A stretch of DNA of 64,000 nt from Acanthosoma haemorrhoidale (Eukaryota > Arthropoda > Insecta > Hemiptera > Acanthosomatidae). The notes under the pieces are model-generated. The model searched no databases. It had not been told where the DNA came from and saw only the letters and a list, made by a program, of their open reading frames with translations. Positions 36,850-49,525 of the stretch are shown one piece after another; positions within the stretch are counted from its first letter, which is position 1; each line of letters opens with the position of its first letter. Location: positions 82,326,841 through 82,390,840 of the forward strand of contig OV884015.1 in assembly GCA_930367205.1 (NCBI GenBank). Reading direction: 5' to 3'. A program made the translations under genes and the position numbers.

Positions 36850-37970
36850 TAAACATTGGGAGAATTGATGAACTATGAATGACGATGGGAATAGAGTTCG
36901 AAAGCTTTTGCATGTATAAGATAAAAACTGTCAAAGGAAGTAGATTTATGAGAAGGGAAATAGTGATCGGAAGGGTAGGGTCTAGTATTGCAGGATTTGA
37001 TCGCTGATCTGAATTGGAGTAAGTTGTGAAGGTAAGGGGGCTTTTTAGTATTTTAGTTATGACAGTATTGAAAAGGAGGGATTCAAGGAAGTATTGGCGA
37101 CGGGCGAAAGAATCCAGTCATCCTAACTCTGAGTAGTGAATGCGACGGTAATTTCGAGTATAAATCTAAGAAAACAATTGATAAGCCCCTTACCGAGTCT
37201 CGAGATCTCCACAGATACTACCACCACAGACACTACCATACACCACACAACTGTAGTCAAAATGGGGCAATTGAAGGGAGAAAACTAGGAGTTGGAGCGT
37301 ATGTAATGGGTGGAGATGACAAGATTGAGCAGTTTAAAGATCGGAATAAATCGGAGGGCATTTTGCGAACAGTGTTCTTTCCATGACCAAGTCAATGACC
37401 AAACCTAGATTTTTTACTGAAATAGAGAGTTGGATAGGTCGACCATCGATAGCAAAAGAAGGAATATGAAACAGGGTTTTGAGGAGGGGACGTTAACCGA
37501 TGACAATCTTGGGTTTCTCCGCATTCAATCGTGGATTCTGGAGAGAGGCCCATGACGAAATAGATGAACCCTTAGTTACACCAGGATGACAATGACAGGG
37601 GTTGGGGAGGTTCATCAGGGATGAGTACAACCTGGGAACGATTTGAGCTTAATGGTTTAAACCAGCGTAAGACAGCTAGAAAAGGACATCGGTACTAGTT
37701 CGATAGAAAAATGTAGTGTGATCAGGGGTGTCGAATGCCTTGGTAAAGTCTAAGAGGATAGATATGTGCTGTTAGTCAATGACAGATTGTAGTGGTGAGC
37801 TGATTGGGTGGAAAAACATGAGGTGGAAGCCGCATTGTAAGCGATTTAAACAAGCTTAAATTTTTTGGAAAGGTCAGAGAGAATAGCTATTGGACTTAGT
37901 CATTGGGGAAGATGGGGTTAGGAACTTTACCCTTTATGAAATGTCATCGGTCGTTCTCTATTTGAGAAAA
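36850..37970 (-). pseudogene. CR1/Jockey-like reverse transcriptase relic
   Basis: The minus strand read from 37,970 shows a broken reverse transcriptase: an L-S-K-K-F segment near 37,880, a Q-C-G-F-H segment near 37,825, motif A as L-D-F-T-K-A-F-D (37,732-37,755), a G-V-T-K-G-S-S segment corresponding to the GVPQGS motif (near 37,580), N-L-G-L-V-I-D near 37,405, and a P-H-F-D-Y-S-C-V-V-Y-G segment near 37,250. Frames change several times and stops are common. It differs from the 9.3-kb family in motif A and spacing, so it is a second non-LTR lineage. Exact clade is uncertain. Confidence 0.65.
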
Positions 37971-38406
37971 CTGACTTAATGTTTAAAATCTTATCCTTTG
38001 TAAGATCAAACAAAAAATCTATTAAAACACCTCGAAAACGCTAAATACTCCATTTCTATAATAGACGCCCAAATCTTTGTATTTTCGAATATCTTTCTGG
38101 TGTCATAATCAATGTGGAACTGTCAGAATTTTTCAGGCATCTTTGAGCTTAATATGTAGCGATGCATGCTAATATAAGTTTAATTATTTATTTTAATACT
38201 TCTTAATACTTACATTTGAGCAAATGACACGTTTTTAGATTAAAAATTTTAGTTGGATTCAATCGTTTTCATGACATCTACTGAATAATTTGAAAAGAAT
38301 CGGACGGAAGATGACGATTTGTTACTTGTTTACGTTTACTTGTTTCAACGTTAAGTCTCTCCGTTTGGGATCAACAGAAACATTGCATTCCTTAAACCCT
38401 AGCATG

Positions 38407-38597
38407 TTATCTTCCATAACTTAAATGCTGACATAATTGAAGTTCTATGTCTTATCTATGGCCTCTTCTTATGCGGAATAAAAGGCCTAAACAAATTCTG
38501 AGCATTATGCCGATAACCTTAAATAGCTACTCAATAATCAGAAAGTTAATGCTTTTAGAACCTTCAATTTATATAGAAACAAAGCCTAGTAGAAATC
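38407..38597 (+). repeat. Inverted repeat, left arm (191 bp)
   Basis: Matches the reverse complement of 39,849-40,039 with only about a dozen differences. Long identical runs include CCTCTTCTTATGCGGAATAA, ACAAATTCTGAGCATTATGC and the adjoining TCAATAATCAGAAAGTTAAT block. Confidence 0.95.
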
Positions 38598-39848
38598 CGA
38601 GAAATGAGTGATTATGATTACGCTCGACATTCCTACAACAATAATCTGTGTTGCTGAAATCTGGATGGGCCATCTAGCAGCCAGAGTCACCACGCTTCTT
38701 AGCAAGATGTAGGCTACTGATTGCTGATATTCTGAGTCAGAGTGCAACAATTATGTCATATAACTACGTGATCTTTGCAACAATCATATCGTTTACATAG
38801 ATGTTAACTAAGATACAAGGTGAAACTACTTACTTATCACAAGGTATGATGTTAAGATTAACATCTCTTTATAAAAGCAAACAAGTACTGGATAAACAAC
38901 AAATTAGTGGGTAGTATCAAGGAAAATCTCCTGTTTTTTATCTCAAACTAAATTTAATTATATCTACATTTTTCTGTTTTAGGTCAATAAGGAGCACACA
39001 AAACTGTGAAAACGCTCAAAACTGATGTTGACGATATCAATTTTTAACTAATATATAATGATTTAAGCACTAATAAAAATATGTTCTCAATAAGAGTGCC
39101 TATTCATCGCTGTCGGATAAATTACTTTCTTTATCGCCTCATTGGCCTTGATTAATGTATTTTTCCTGTATTCAAATAGAAATTTCACTTAAAATTTTAT
39201 CAAAGTATGCCGAAATGTGGTTGGAAAACACTGCGACCACTATTGAGAGTTCAAACATTTTTTTTTTTAATTAGAATAGTCTAAAGCTCCAACTATTAGA
39301 TATTTTTAAACTGGGGGGCCAATACGTTTAATTTAATGACCTATTCCTTGTAGTAACAGCCTAATTTTTACTATCAAGTAATCACTATGTTGTTGACCCT
39401 TAATTCTCGGCAGTATTTTCGAGTCATAATGTAAAGTTTTATGCCTGGGTGTCGGACACCTGAGTTTCTGGTTTGGAAAACCAAAAGCCTTATATAACTA
39501 AGACACAGACCATATCTTGTCGAGTTCCAAAAATCATTGAGAGAGTTGATGTCTTTTTAAATAGTGAAAATTGGTTCCATGCAAAATGTGAAAAAGAAAA
39601 CAGGTTTCTGCCCATATAAATTACATATGTGGTTCATTCCACGAAAAAGGTCCTTTTGGTGTTCCGGGCTGACTTCACGCTGTCTGCGAGCTATATAGGG
39701 CTGAACAAATTTGTTTATTGTAGCTAGGTTTAATTGGGACATCAGCTTCAATGACTAAATTTGAGTTTATTATGTATTAAAACATTTTTTGTAGTAAAAA
39801 TGGTCACTTTTACTGTTTCCGGAAGTTAAATTGACATCATGCTGCTAT

Positions 39849-40039
39849 GATTTCTGCTAGGCTTTGTTTCTATATAAATTGAAGGTTCTAAAAACATTAA
39901 CTTTCTGATTATTGAGCAGCTATCTAAGGTTATCGGCATAATGCTCAGAATTTGTTTGGGTCTTTTATTCCGCATAAGAAGAGGCCATAGATAATACATA
40001 GAACTTAAATTATGTCTGCATTTAAGTTACGGAAGATAA
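39849..40039 (-). repeat. Inverted repeat, right arm (191 bp)
   Basis: Reverse complement of 38,407-38,597; see the left arm. Confidence 0.95.
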
Positions 40040-40930
40040 TATATATGACCACACCTCTTATAATTTTCCCCTTTCCATGTATTTATCAAGTTTTAGAAAT
40101 TGTAATAAAACATTTGTTGATCAATTTTAAATAGGAAAATCCTATTGAAAGGGGGTTTCCAAACGATTCGGGTCATTACTTCACCTAAAATAGTCTTAAG
40201 ATCTTGGCGCTAACCTAAAGCATATGGAAGGTATGGGCCTTTAGCGTTACTACGTCAACTTTTAAACAATTAAACCACTTGGGGGGATTACAGTTGGCTT
40301 AAAGGCGTTTAAAGTGTCGAACTCAACCGTAGTGCGTGTGCTTGTTTTAATGTTATGGTTGATAAAATTGTAATATTATTTTCACAAAAGTTCAACAGCA
40401 ATAAAAATTAATAATTATAAACTACAATATTGACATTACTTCGCCCAATAAACATTTCATGAGGGTGGAGCAATGGATAAAGGCACCCGAATTTTTCAAA
40501 TTTGATTTGAAAAATCGAATTGTTCAAAATGGATTGACTCCTGGCTAATTTTCTTAGAAGATTACCAGATTTAAACCTACTATTTATATTAATGTTTTTG
40601 TATTTAAATTTACAGGTTTTATCTGCAATGATCTTGAGCTACTCCGGTTTCATGAGGAATGCAATATAAAACATTCATGAATTATTTTATGAATTTCCAA
40701 GCACTTCACATGAGTAAAAATAAATGAAGTTGAAATGGACCTTCTGAAATGGACATATGGTCCAGAATTTTGTCGTCTAGATGATATGAACATCATGATG
40801 TCATCAGCATAACCCAATGAAACTGATGATACGAATATCATAAACGATTTTTCCCAAGGACTCTTCCGGATTCGGAATACAAAGCGATGCCATGAAGCTG
40901 AAATCCACTCAGGATCACACAGAATAGATA
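40040..40930. other. No supported gene
   Basis: AT-rich sequence. The 108-codon minus frame at 40,650-40,976 has no recognisable domain. Confidence 0.5.
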
Positions 40931-40934
40931 CCTT

Positions 40935-41330
40935 GGCCGTTACTGTGCTCAGGACCAAAGCGATTGTGGCCGACAATTACTCAACCGCGTTCAGGTACAA
41001 TTATAGACAAAAGGACACATATTGCAGAAGACCCGACCGGCACAAAATGGAGTGGCTAACCTTTCCTACAGATGTAATCCTCGCGACCTTTCTCCGTCGC
41101 ACCGTTCTCTGCTGACTTATGCCCATTATCGGTTTATCAGTTGGCGCATCGCAAGGTCACACTCTATCTTGCCTCTGGGGTAAGACCACTTCCTTATACT
41201 CTACTCCCCGCGTATCTTTTATATATATGGGCCGAAAAAGCGGAATGACAGCTCTTTTTTTCTGTTGGTTTGACGTCCAAGGAAGACAATTAGCATTGTT
41301 GGCAATTGAAAGCTACTAACCATCGAGGCT
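40935..41330. promoter_or_regulatory. GC-elevated noncoding island
   Basis: About 400 bp of higher G+C, non-repetitive sequence. Short open frames on the plus strand (60 and 66 codons) show no family pattern. Two TCGCGACC/GCACCG-type CpG-containing stretches occur near 41,090. Possible regulatory element; composition is the only evidence. Confidence 0.2.
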
Positions 41331-43845
41331 AACGTCGCACAGTAGGCTGTCTAATAACAATCTAGCGGGTCAAAAGTGGGAAAAATTGATAGAATAGATT
41401 TGTTATAAAATTTAATTTTAAAGGTAGACTAAGGTGCAGGAATATTATAAATATCGCACTAACCGATTTCATAGAAAAAACCAAGACCAAGAAGATCATG
41501 TTAACAAGTAGTAGACCGGTTTGATTGCCAGAGTGAACAACTTATAAATTGAACACTTTTAAGTCAAGATTTTTTTTTCATAAATATGGTTTAAGTTCTG
41601 GAATAATAAAAATTTCTGTGTTAGTGAAACGGATTTTAAAATCATAATTTTGAGAAAATTTCTTGAAAATAACAAAACAATACTTGACTCAAAATACCTT
41701 GTTTTAATTATAACCAATCCATATTTAAGAGAGGCTTAACTAATTTAGTATGCAAGCCTCTATTGCGAACGCCCATTTCCGGGATGAGCTCTAATACCGG
41801 ATGGTGTTAATTTGGTGCCATCATTTACACATCATCGCGCTATATTCAAAATGGCTCATGTGTAATATAGGAGTCTTATTTTTTAATGCTCGTAATTACT
41901 GATAAATTCAAGAGAAATGAGAATTTTCAATTAAAAAAAAATCAAACTGTGGCGTTGGCTGCTTTAGACAGTAATAGTCTCATTTTAATGTTTATATTTC
42001 CAGTGTAGAAATTTTGTTTAAGTTGTTACGTTTTTTAAAATAAATACTTGGATAACTGGACTGAAAACCATTTGCTAAATTTACGGAATCTCTTCCCTTC
42101 ACACTCATAAATTTTATTTATCTGTCTCTTCAATTGAAGCTGTGATTTTATACAATAAACGGGAAAATGCGGGTGGTGAAAAATTACAGAAGTGCTAAAA
42201 AAAAAGAAAGATCTAGGTGCCAAGTTCATTTGAGAATCTCCTGGCTAAACATTTAATAGTGATTCGAGACTGTTATGCTGTTCGTACTGTGATAAACCAG
42301 TTTCGATTGTCTTTAAAATAAAATTTTAAAAGAACCTTTATCAACAGCATAATGAGTAATTATAAGGAATTGTTAGTGTCTGCGGTCCAAATGTTTATGA
42401 AAATGTAGAATATTTAGACGTATGGTTTCAATATTATTGTGATAATCTTGCAAAATAGTTTTAAAAACAGTTTTTACTTTATAACATGCTAATAAAAACC
42501 ACATTGAGATCTTAATAAAACAAATTCACTAACCTTTCATCGCTTTTCGTGAACAGACTTCTCTCTGTTCTGAAGTTGCTCGATAAACGATCATGATTCC
42601 AAGTTGATTGTTAACAGATGAAAAACACATTGCTGTAACTATGATTTAATAACACGTTATAATATATCGGCACGAAATTAAACTTATTTCACAAAGAAAA
42701 GTAGATAAAAACTAGTAACATCCGTCTCGTATGATAAAGAATTCGGAACTGGTGAGCCCCTTGGCCTAGGGTGCAAAGATCAAAATCACGATCCTGTTCG
42801 TACGTGTAGCCTAGCATTTCCTAATACTATGCAATCCTTAAAAAATTGTTTAAAATTCCCCAGTAATATTATTATTAATTGATAAATGACTTATTATGAC
42901 TAATTAATAAAGTAGAAAACAGGGTTGATTTGAAGAAACACTATCTTGACCTATGCTTGCCACTTCAACCAGTAGTTACAAGATGGGTCATATGCTTAGA
43001 GGCAGCTGAATACTACTGCAATAACTTCTTGAAAATTCTGTCAGAACTTGATTTTGATTGCGCTACGGCAGTCAAAAATACAAACCATTGAATGAGCTAC
43101 CTCGCGTAATCACATTTCGTTTAACGCAATTTTCTTATCCCAGACATTAAAAAAATTAGTCACAACATATTCTTGATCCGCATCGCTATTGACTGAGCCT
43201 TTGAAAAACTGAAACAGACACCGAAAGAAATAATAGTTAAATTGAAGAATTGATTTTGTTAAATTGAAAGGTGTTTTTTTCGAAACCCCAGGATGGAAGA
43301 ACATACAGCTAATTTCAGAAGTCCACTGTCGAATGGTAGTTACAGATAATATAGAAGTCAAATTATCTCCAATGAACATCGTTGATTTTAAACAGGCTAC
43401 AAAAACTAAATAGATATTTTTTTTAATTTACACATAAATCCCAGCCCTATTAATTCAAGATTTAGTCACATCCCCTGGCTAAATTAGTTGTGTTCCACCG
43501 TACCAATTCAGGAAACATGGAGCGAAAAGGGATGGAAAATATACCCATTTTCAAAAGTTTCAATAAAGATTTCTTTCCCAAGAAATCATGTAATATTTTA
43601 AAAAATTACCAATAACAGAAACTGCGTGTTTCGAGTCGATTTCAACTGAGATGGTTCAACAAGTGTGTATATCTTGATATTGTTTTTATCCCATTTTATC
43701 GTTCTAGGTCCTTTATATATTTCAAAAAAATACAATTTAGCTCATTGTTGATGTAATCAAAAAAAAAAGTGAAGCAACTAAACCTTTCGGATTAGCTAAT
43801 AAAATTATTAACAGTTTTATTAACAGCTAATAAAAACTACTGTCA
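41331..43845. other. No recognisable feature
   Basis: AT-rich sequence. Open frames of 64 and 89 codons (42,035 and 43,110, minus) are not recognised. Confidence 0.55.
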
Positions 43846-43847
43846 AT

Positions 43848-43912
43848 AACTGATTGCACAGTTGATAGATACTGGTTAGGACTCGGGTTCGAGTCCCGAT
43901 CTTGTCAGTAAT
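43848..43912 (+). repeat. tRNA-like remnant (possible SINE head)
   Basis: A perfect five-pair T-arm with a seven-base loop (TCGGG TTCGAGT CCCGA, about 43,883-43,899) forms a canonical B box. The upstream part gives no proper D-arm, anticodon arm or acceptor stem, so it is not a functional tRNA. A tRNA-derived SINE or tRNA pseudogene is likely. Confidence 0.35.
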
Positions 43913-44039
43913 TTTATCTTCTGATATTATAAATTATAAGTTATAGCCTCATCACAATAAAACATTATGACTTGGGTCGACTGGTTGTTTTACTCTTAAA
44001 TCACCTCTTTGTACCTTGTGTAGTTTTAATACGTTGATA

Positions 44040-44240
44040 ATGACGACAGGGAGGAGTGAGCCGGGGACAGGATAGAGGTATGTAAGCCGATATGGAGAGC
44101 GTCGGTAGAAACCCGAGGCCACCAATTAGAGAGGAGCTGTGTTAACATCGCTCGGCTGCTACCCATTCGGCGTCCACCTCTTGTCATCCTAGCTCAGGTA
44201 TATGCTGCCTTATGCACCAGCCCTTTATCGGCGCAGCTCA
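44040..44240. promoter_or_regulatory. GC-elevated noncoding island
   Basis: Short block of higher G+C between AT-rich flanks, followed by a second mixed-composition stretch to about 44,660 that is open in places (65 codons minus, 76 codons plus) without family resemblance. Listed for its composition only. Confidence 0.2.
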
Positions 44241-45189
44241 CCATTTCCGACAGATTTTTTATTTATTTTTCATTTTTTCTTAGGGGGGCTAAACTCCGGC
44301 CGTGTAAACACCATCTTGAATAGTTCGGTTGATTAGAAACAGTCTCGATGGGCCGGAGAGCAATTTCAACAACTCCTTCCTGATATATATCAACATACAA
44401 CTTGATTGATACATAGAGCGGTTTAATTTGTTTACAAGTGTTTCGAAAGTAGACAGTGCACTACCCGAGACTTTTGCATTCGACACAGTCTGGTATGCAA
44501 CACAAGTTGACTTAACCGAAGCTCGAACTTATCACCTCATAATTAACTGGTCTTTTTTGTTCGGAAGACGATTTCACGCCTGTTTAAAATTAAACACAGT
44601 TAAAAAAATCATTGGGGCTCTTGAATTAAAAAGCGTCACCCTTCATACTCGACCTTAAAGTCAAAAAGACCTGGGAAAATCACATTTTTCATGAACGCAT
44701 AAAAATAATAGAAAAAAATCCAGCAAGAATCCCATAAATTATTTGTTCAACCCCATTAAATGCTCTAAAGACGATATTTCCCATTCCGATAAAGAATATG
44801 TAATTTTTGTTGGAGGTGATTTAAGAAATAAAATGGTGGATTTTTTTAATCAAAAATATGGGATAGTTTTTACAATCATGCAGTATGTACTTCGGACACT
44901 AAGGTGTAGTAGCGTTTTTTTCAGATTATATGTCCTTTATTTCGTTTACGTATACTTCTGCAATTATAATTAATCGCTAAAAATAAAATGGCAAGGCTAC
45001 TGATCCTTGAATGAACTTCAACAAACAACGCTATTGCCGGGTTAATAAAACCTCGAGAGTTCGGTTCGCGGCCATAACATTTTTTTTTCTTACCAAAAAT
45101 CAATCACAAATACCTTCAGCCATGTAATGATAATCAAATGCTAACAACGAGACAAGCTGGCTGTTATTTGTCAAGTGTAATTATTAAGA

Positions 45190-45660
45190 ACAAAAAAGAA
45201 GAATGGTATTAGCCGCGGATGAGAAAGAGGGAATACAGAATCGATGTATCAGGCAGTGTTGACAACATAGCGGGGAGGGATGTAACACAATCCGCCGGAC
45301 CACAAGACTGATTAGGCAACGGAGCAGGCCTCCAACAACAGGAATTATAACGCGGATGAAACCCGAAACCCTGTACCGTGTACTCCTGGTAGCCCTGTCC
45401 GTTTGTGGATCTTCCATCTTCACTGATCCCCTTCCATCTGATCCTTCGTGGACGGCGGGTAAAAAACTTCACCAGCTGTCATTAAACTGTGCGAACGGCC
45501 ACAGCTGCCGGACGTGAAAATAAAAAGGAGAAAATAACCGGGAAAAAAGGAAAATAGACGCGGAAAAGAAGAAAAAAAGACCACACTATCGTTGAATAAG
45601 GGATACTGAGCTGGCGGGAATGTGGCCGCAATTAGAACGAGCGTCCTGTCCTTCCATCGG
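45190..45660. promoter_or_regulatory. GC-elevated noncoding island
   Basis: About 470 bp of higher G+C with overlapping minus-strand frames of 79, 87 and 97 codons in different phases. Overlap of several frames in one GC-richer block is typical of noncoding sequence. No domain recognised. Confidence 0.2.
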
Positions 45661-48395
45661 CTATCGGCCTCGCTCCTTAGTGCACTTTTCAATAATATAT
45701 TATATATATTCACCTAATATAATTAGGCAAGTTATCATTTACTTATTTTTTTATTTAGCATTTTTAAATACATTCACTATTTTTAATTACATTATTGCCT
45801 AACATATTAGCTACTTGAGAGAGGATTCTATTGAGGAAATTTTAGCCCCACCAGTATGAGACATTTTTTTTCTCCAAAGGTTAGATAAACTTACATTACT
45901 CAAGTACGTGATAAAGAAGCAGTCAGAGAAACTCATGGAGGGGCTCCAGAATTAATATTAAAAAAAACCCAGTCTAACTATTTCAAAGAGTAAACGAAAT
46001 CTTGTGCCTACAATGGATGGTGGAGGAAGTGAGAAAGGTGTTAATTCTGGTGTAGCAAACTATAAAATGAGATCTAAGTATATTTACCAGGCTTGTGCAG
46101 AGTACCTAGACTTTTCTGGGTCATAAACCTAATTCACAATTGACAAGTTGAACAAAAAAAAAAACAAAACAAGTTAATACAATGGAGAGCCTATGGCAGA
46201 TACATGCATATAGGTGGTATTGTGCATCAAACAGAAAGAGCTTAGAACAGGAATGAAGACATGTATTTCACAAGAAGTCTTTCTGAAGAAGTTTAACAAG
46301 ATGAAAGATAACAAGTGGCTGACCAAAGTGGAACAATGGCAATCAAATGAAAGTTGTGGAGGGATGTGACATCATAATTTATAGCTGGATAAGAGTTAGG
46401 AGACTGGGTTGATTAGAAATTACTATTTTCTCAAATTGAGCAGAATCATGATATTAGATGCAATACAGATAAACTGCCAGTTTACTCTGCTGGTGGTAGA
46501 GCCGCGAAAGCACTGATGTTAGTATAAAGTAAATTGTGGGTAGACCAAAGAGAGGTGTATTATATTTATTTAAAACCTATGAGATATTCCCTGCTTTACT
46601 TCCAGAATTCACTCATTTATTCTTAATGAATGTTTTTGGAATGCAAGCTCCGAATGCTGTTCATATATTTTCCTTTCTGTCAAAAGTGGCAGTAATTATT
46701 AACATATTTAAGTCTTCCTTTTATCACTGGAAGACAATAGTAATCTCTGATCTTCAGAACAGCTCTACTGCTGTTAGCCCGCATCACTCCAGGACATTTC
46801 TGGACTCAACCATACCACAGATTATAATGCAAATAATACAACCTGGGAACTACAAACGGTTCCTATAATATTATTCCTTGCCATGGCTGAAGGCTGAAAA
46901 TTCTGAAGCTTTTACCTCTCCATCAAAACATTTTATTACTTTCCGCCTATAAACAAAATGAACAAGTACCATGGAAGTCATGAAGTATGTTTGAGTTTTC
47001 ACATCTGGGGTGATAAAATACATAAAACAAATGACTTTGAAAAAGAAAATTTTTAAATTTAGAAATGATTTTACACTAAATTTCTTAAATCCTTGTACCC
47101 ATGATATGATTTTCACATAATTAAACCATATCATGCATAAAATCGAATATTGTAAAGTTAATGCATTGAAGAAATTTGAAGCAATCAGGAGGATGAAACA
47201 TATGTTATATTTGAGCCTTTTTAAGGTTCTAAGGTTTTTTTAAATTTATTAAAGTCATTCAAGTAGTTAAAATATAAAAAACACATCATAAAGAAACCTT
47301 TAACAATAATAAAATATAAATACACATAGACTCATTCAGAATTTTATTGAAGGGACATAAATACAAAGGAAATAAAAACTAATCATTAGACAAACTAACA
47401 TATATGTACTATACATCAGACATGTAAGATTTCATAACTTAAAAAGAATAAAAATATAAAAATAACTATACAAATTCAATAATTTAAGCTAAATATTTGG
47501 CAGTTTTATATGACTAAGCAATGCTTCTTGGTAACGCAATTGCAGTGAAAATAAACTAAAATTATGTCATAAATAATAATTATTAAGTAAACAAAAATGA
47601 ATAGACAATGAAAATAAATAATAAAAAAATTGGGACCGAGAATGGTGCAGTTCAAAAAATCTGACATATCAACAACTTGTAACAACTGGACGAATTTGTG
47701 TACGTAAAACACATCCTTAAAATTACATACGCATTTATTTACCCTCACAGAACGCGGTTTCACACAGTTCGGAAAAAATATATTTATTTCATTTTCGCAA
47801 AGAGGATTAAAAAATTAACACTCTTATTAAGTATAATGCAACAGCGTTCTGTTCATTAAAATTTTAATTTTAGGACAGTCAAGACACACCTGGATCATTT
47901 TCATTCTACACTGAATACACCAATTAATATATGAAAGTAGATAGTTAATACAATTAGATAAACGTGCTTTGATTCAATTCATGGATTAAGCCCAGCCTTT
48001 TATATAATGACTGGCTAACGCATAGGATGAGGTAACACAGTGGTTTCTATAGATTTACAGTCAGATCAATATTAATTAATCATAAATATTTTGTTCTCCT
48101 GGCTCATTAACTAAAGGAATAACGCACTGGACAAGTACCTTAACCTTATGAAATAGTAAGATTTTCTTTGCTGTTGTTATAACCCCCCTTGTATTGAAAT
48201 TAATTTTGATAAACCCCTATTTTAATAAATATACAATGTCTTCTCGATTTGTGTCCCTAAGCCCTAAATTTACCCTAATTCTATTGTCCAGTCTTCTTAC
48301 AACATTCACATTGTATAAGTCCACTCTGTTCCAAATATCCCACCTTCTGCTTTGCTCTTCAGTAAAATATTTTATAGAGACAACTACCACTTAAA
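45661..48395. other. No supported gene; possible old repeat near 45.95-46.9 kb
   Basis: Between about 45,950 and 46,870 the composition is closer to coding DNA and short stretches read like a decayed protein in changing frames, including the 110-codon frame at 46,536-46,868, but I could not name it. The rest is AT-rich. Confidence 0.35.
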
Positions 48396-48397
48396 AT

Positions 48398-48607
48398 AAA
48401 ATTAGTTATTTTTGGTATTAGACTAAATGACAATGCTTTAGTGCTTAAGTGTGATTTCCTCTAGGTAGTTAAAAGCTGAACAATTTACTCTCTCTTGTGC
48501 AGTAACTTAATTTTGTGCTACTAAACTAAACTTTGATTATGTAGTATTTTATTACATATTTAATAGATATTATTACATAATGAAACTTTATGTTACAACA
48601 GATTTCT
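48398..48607 (+). repeat. Direct repeat, copy A (about 210 bp)
   Basis: Near-identical to 49,314-49,525. Shared runs include TGTGATTTCCTCTAGGTAGT, AGTAACTTAATTTTGTGCTA and ACATATTTAATAGATATTAT. Confidence 0.95.
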
Positions 48608-49313
48608 TATAATGCAGGGGCTATTAAATGATTACCTTCTAATTCAATACTAGAACATCCTTCAAACATGACATTAAAATTTAGTCATCAAGTTGAACGG
48701 TTTTGTTAATTACAAAACATTTTATGAGAATCACAAACCTAATTAAACTGTAAACTTAGCTTAATTAACTTAAAACTATTTTTTAATACAAATCCATGTT
48801 GATATAGAGAAAGTAGGGCAATCCTAAATCTGGTTACACATACAGTAAGGCCTCACATTTCATGGAGGAATAAACCTTTCAAACAGGGAAAACCAGGATT
48901 ATTGAAGCCGCAACAAAATCAGTTATCGAGGAGTCTCAAATAATACCACTATGTAACAATAAATCAAAACACTTATTTAGAAGTTGTTTTACAAATTAGA
49001 GAATTTATTACACTTTCTTTTTAATGTATAGAAATATAGTTGAGTGTTTATGACTTGTCTATGTTTTTAGAAATCTTTCTCTGGTCATTTTTGGAAAAAA
49101 AAGTGATAAGTATGATTCCTCAACCTCACCAAAATGTCAACTGAAAGAAATCAGAATTATAGATTCATAATACTAACCATTTCATTACAATGGTTCCACA
49201 GAGAATTAACTTAATAAATGTTCATATGAAAAATTGGATAAAAAAAATATAAACAAAGAATAAAGTCTAATGAACTAATGAGTTTCAAGGAATATTGGAA
49301 ACAAAGCAATCCC

Positions 49314-49525
49314 CCAAAAAATTAGTGTTTTTGGTTTTAGACTTAATGACAATTCTTTAGTGCTCAAGTGTGATTTCCTCTAGGTAGTTAAAAGCTGAAC
49401 GATTTAAACTCTCTTGAGCAGTAACTTAATTTTGTGCTACTAAACTAAACTTTGATTATGTATTATTTTATTACATATTTAATAGATATTATTGCATAAT
49501 GAAACTTTATTTTACAACAGATTAC
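49314..49525 (+). repeat. Direct repeat, copy B (about 210 bp)
   Basis: Second copy, offset 917 bp from copy A. Only a handful of substitutions separate them. The roughly 710 bp between the copies is not itself duplicated within the window. Confidence 0.95.

Larger units (their letters stand above)
38407..40039. mobile_element. Putative foldback or long-TIR element, 1.63 kb
   Basis: Two 191-bp inverted arms enclose 1.25 kb of AT-rich DNA with no transposase frame; the longest open stretch is a 64-codon minus frame at 39,557-39,751 that I do not recognise. This is either a non-autonomous foldback-type transposon or two copies of a short repeat inserted in opposite directions. The outer boundary is sharp on both sides (TTATCTTCC/GGAAGATAA). 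No target duplication was found. Confidence 0.5.

Noticed and set aside
42745..42830. tRNA-like or SINE head near 42.75 kb
   Set aside because: A-box resemblance is weak and the B box is poor, so it is not enough to annotate.
43848..43912. Functional tRNA gene
   Set aside because: Only the T-arm is intact. D-arm, anticodon arm and acceptor stem do not form.
45950..46870. Possible decayed transposon or gene
   Set aside because: Composition hints at old coding sequence, but I could not identify any ordered motifs.
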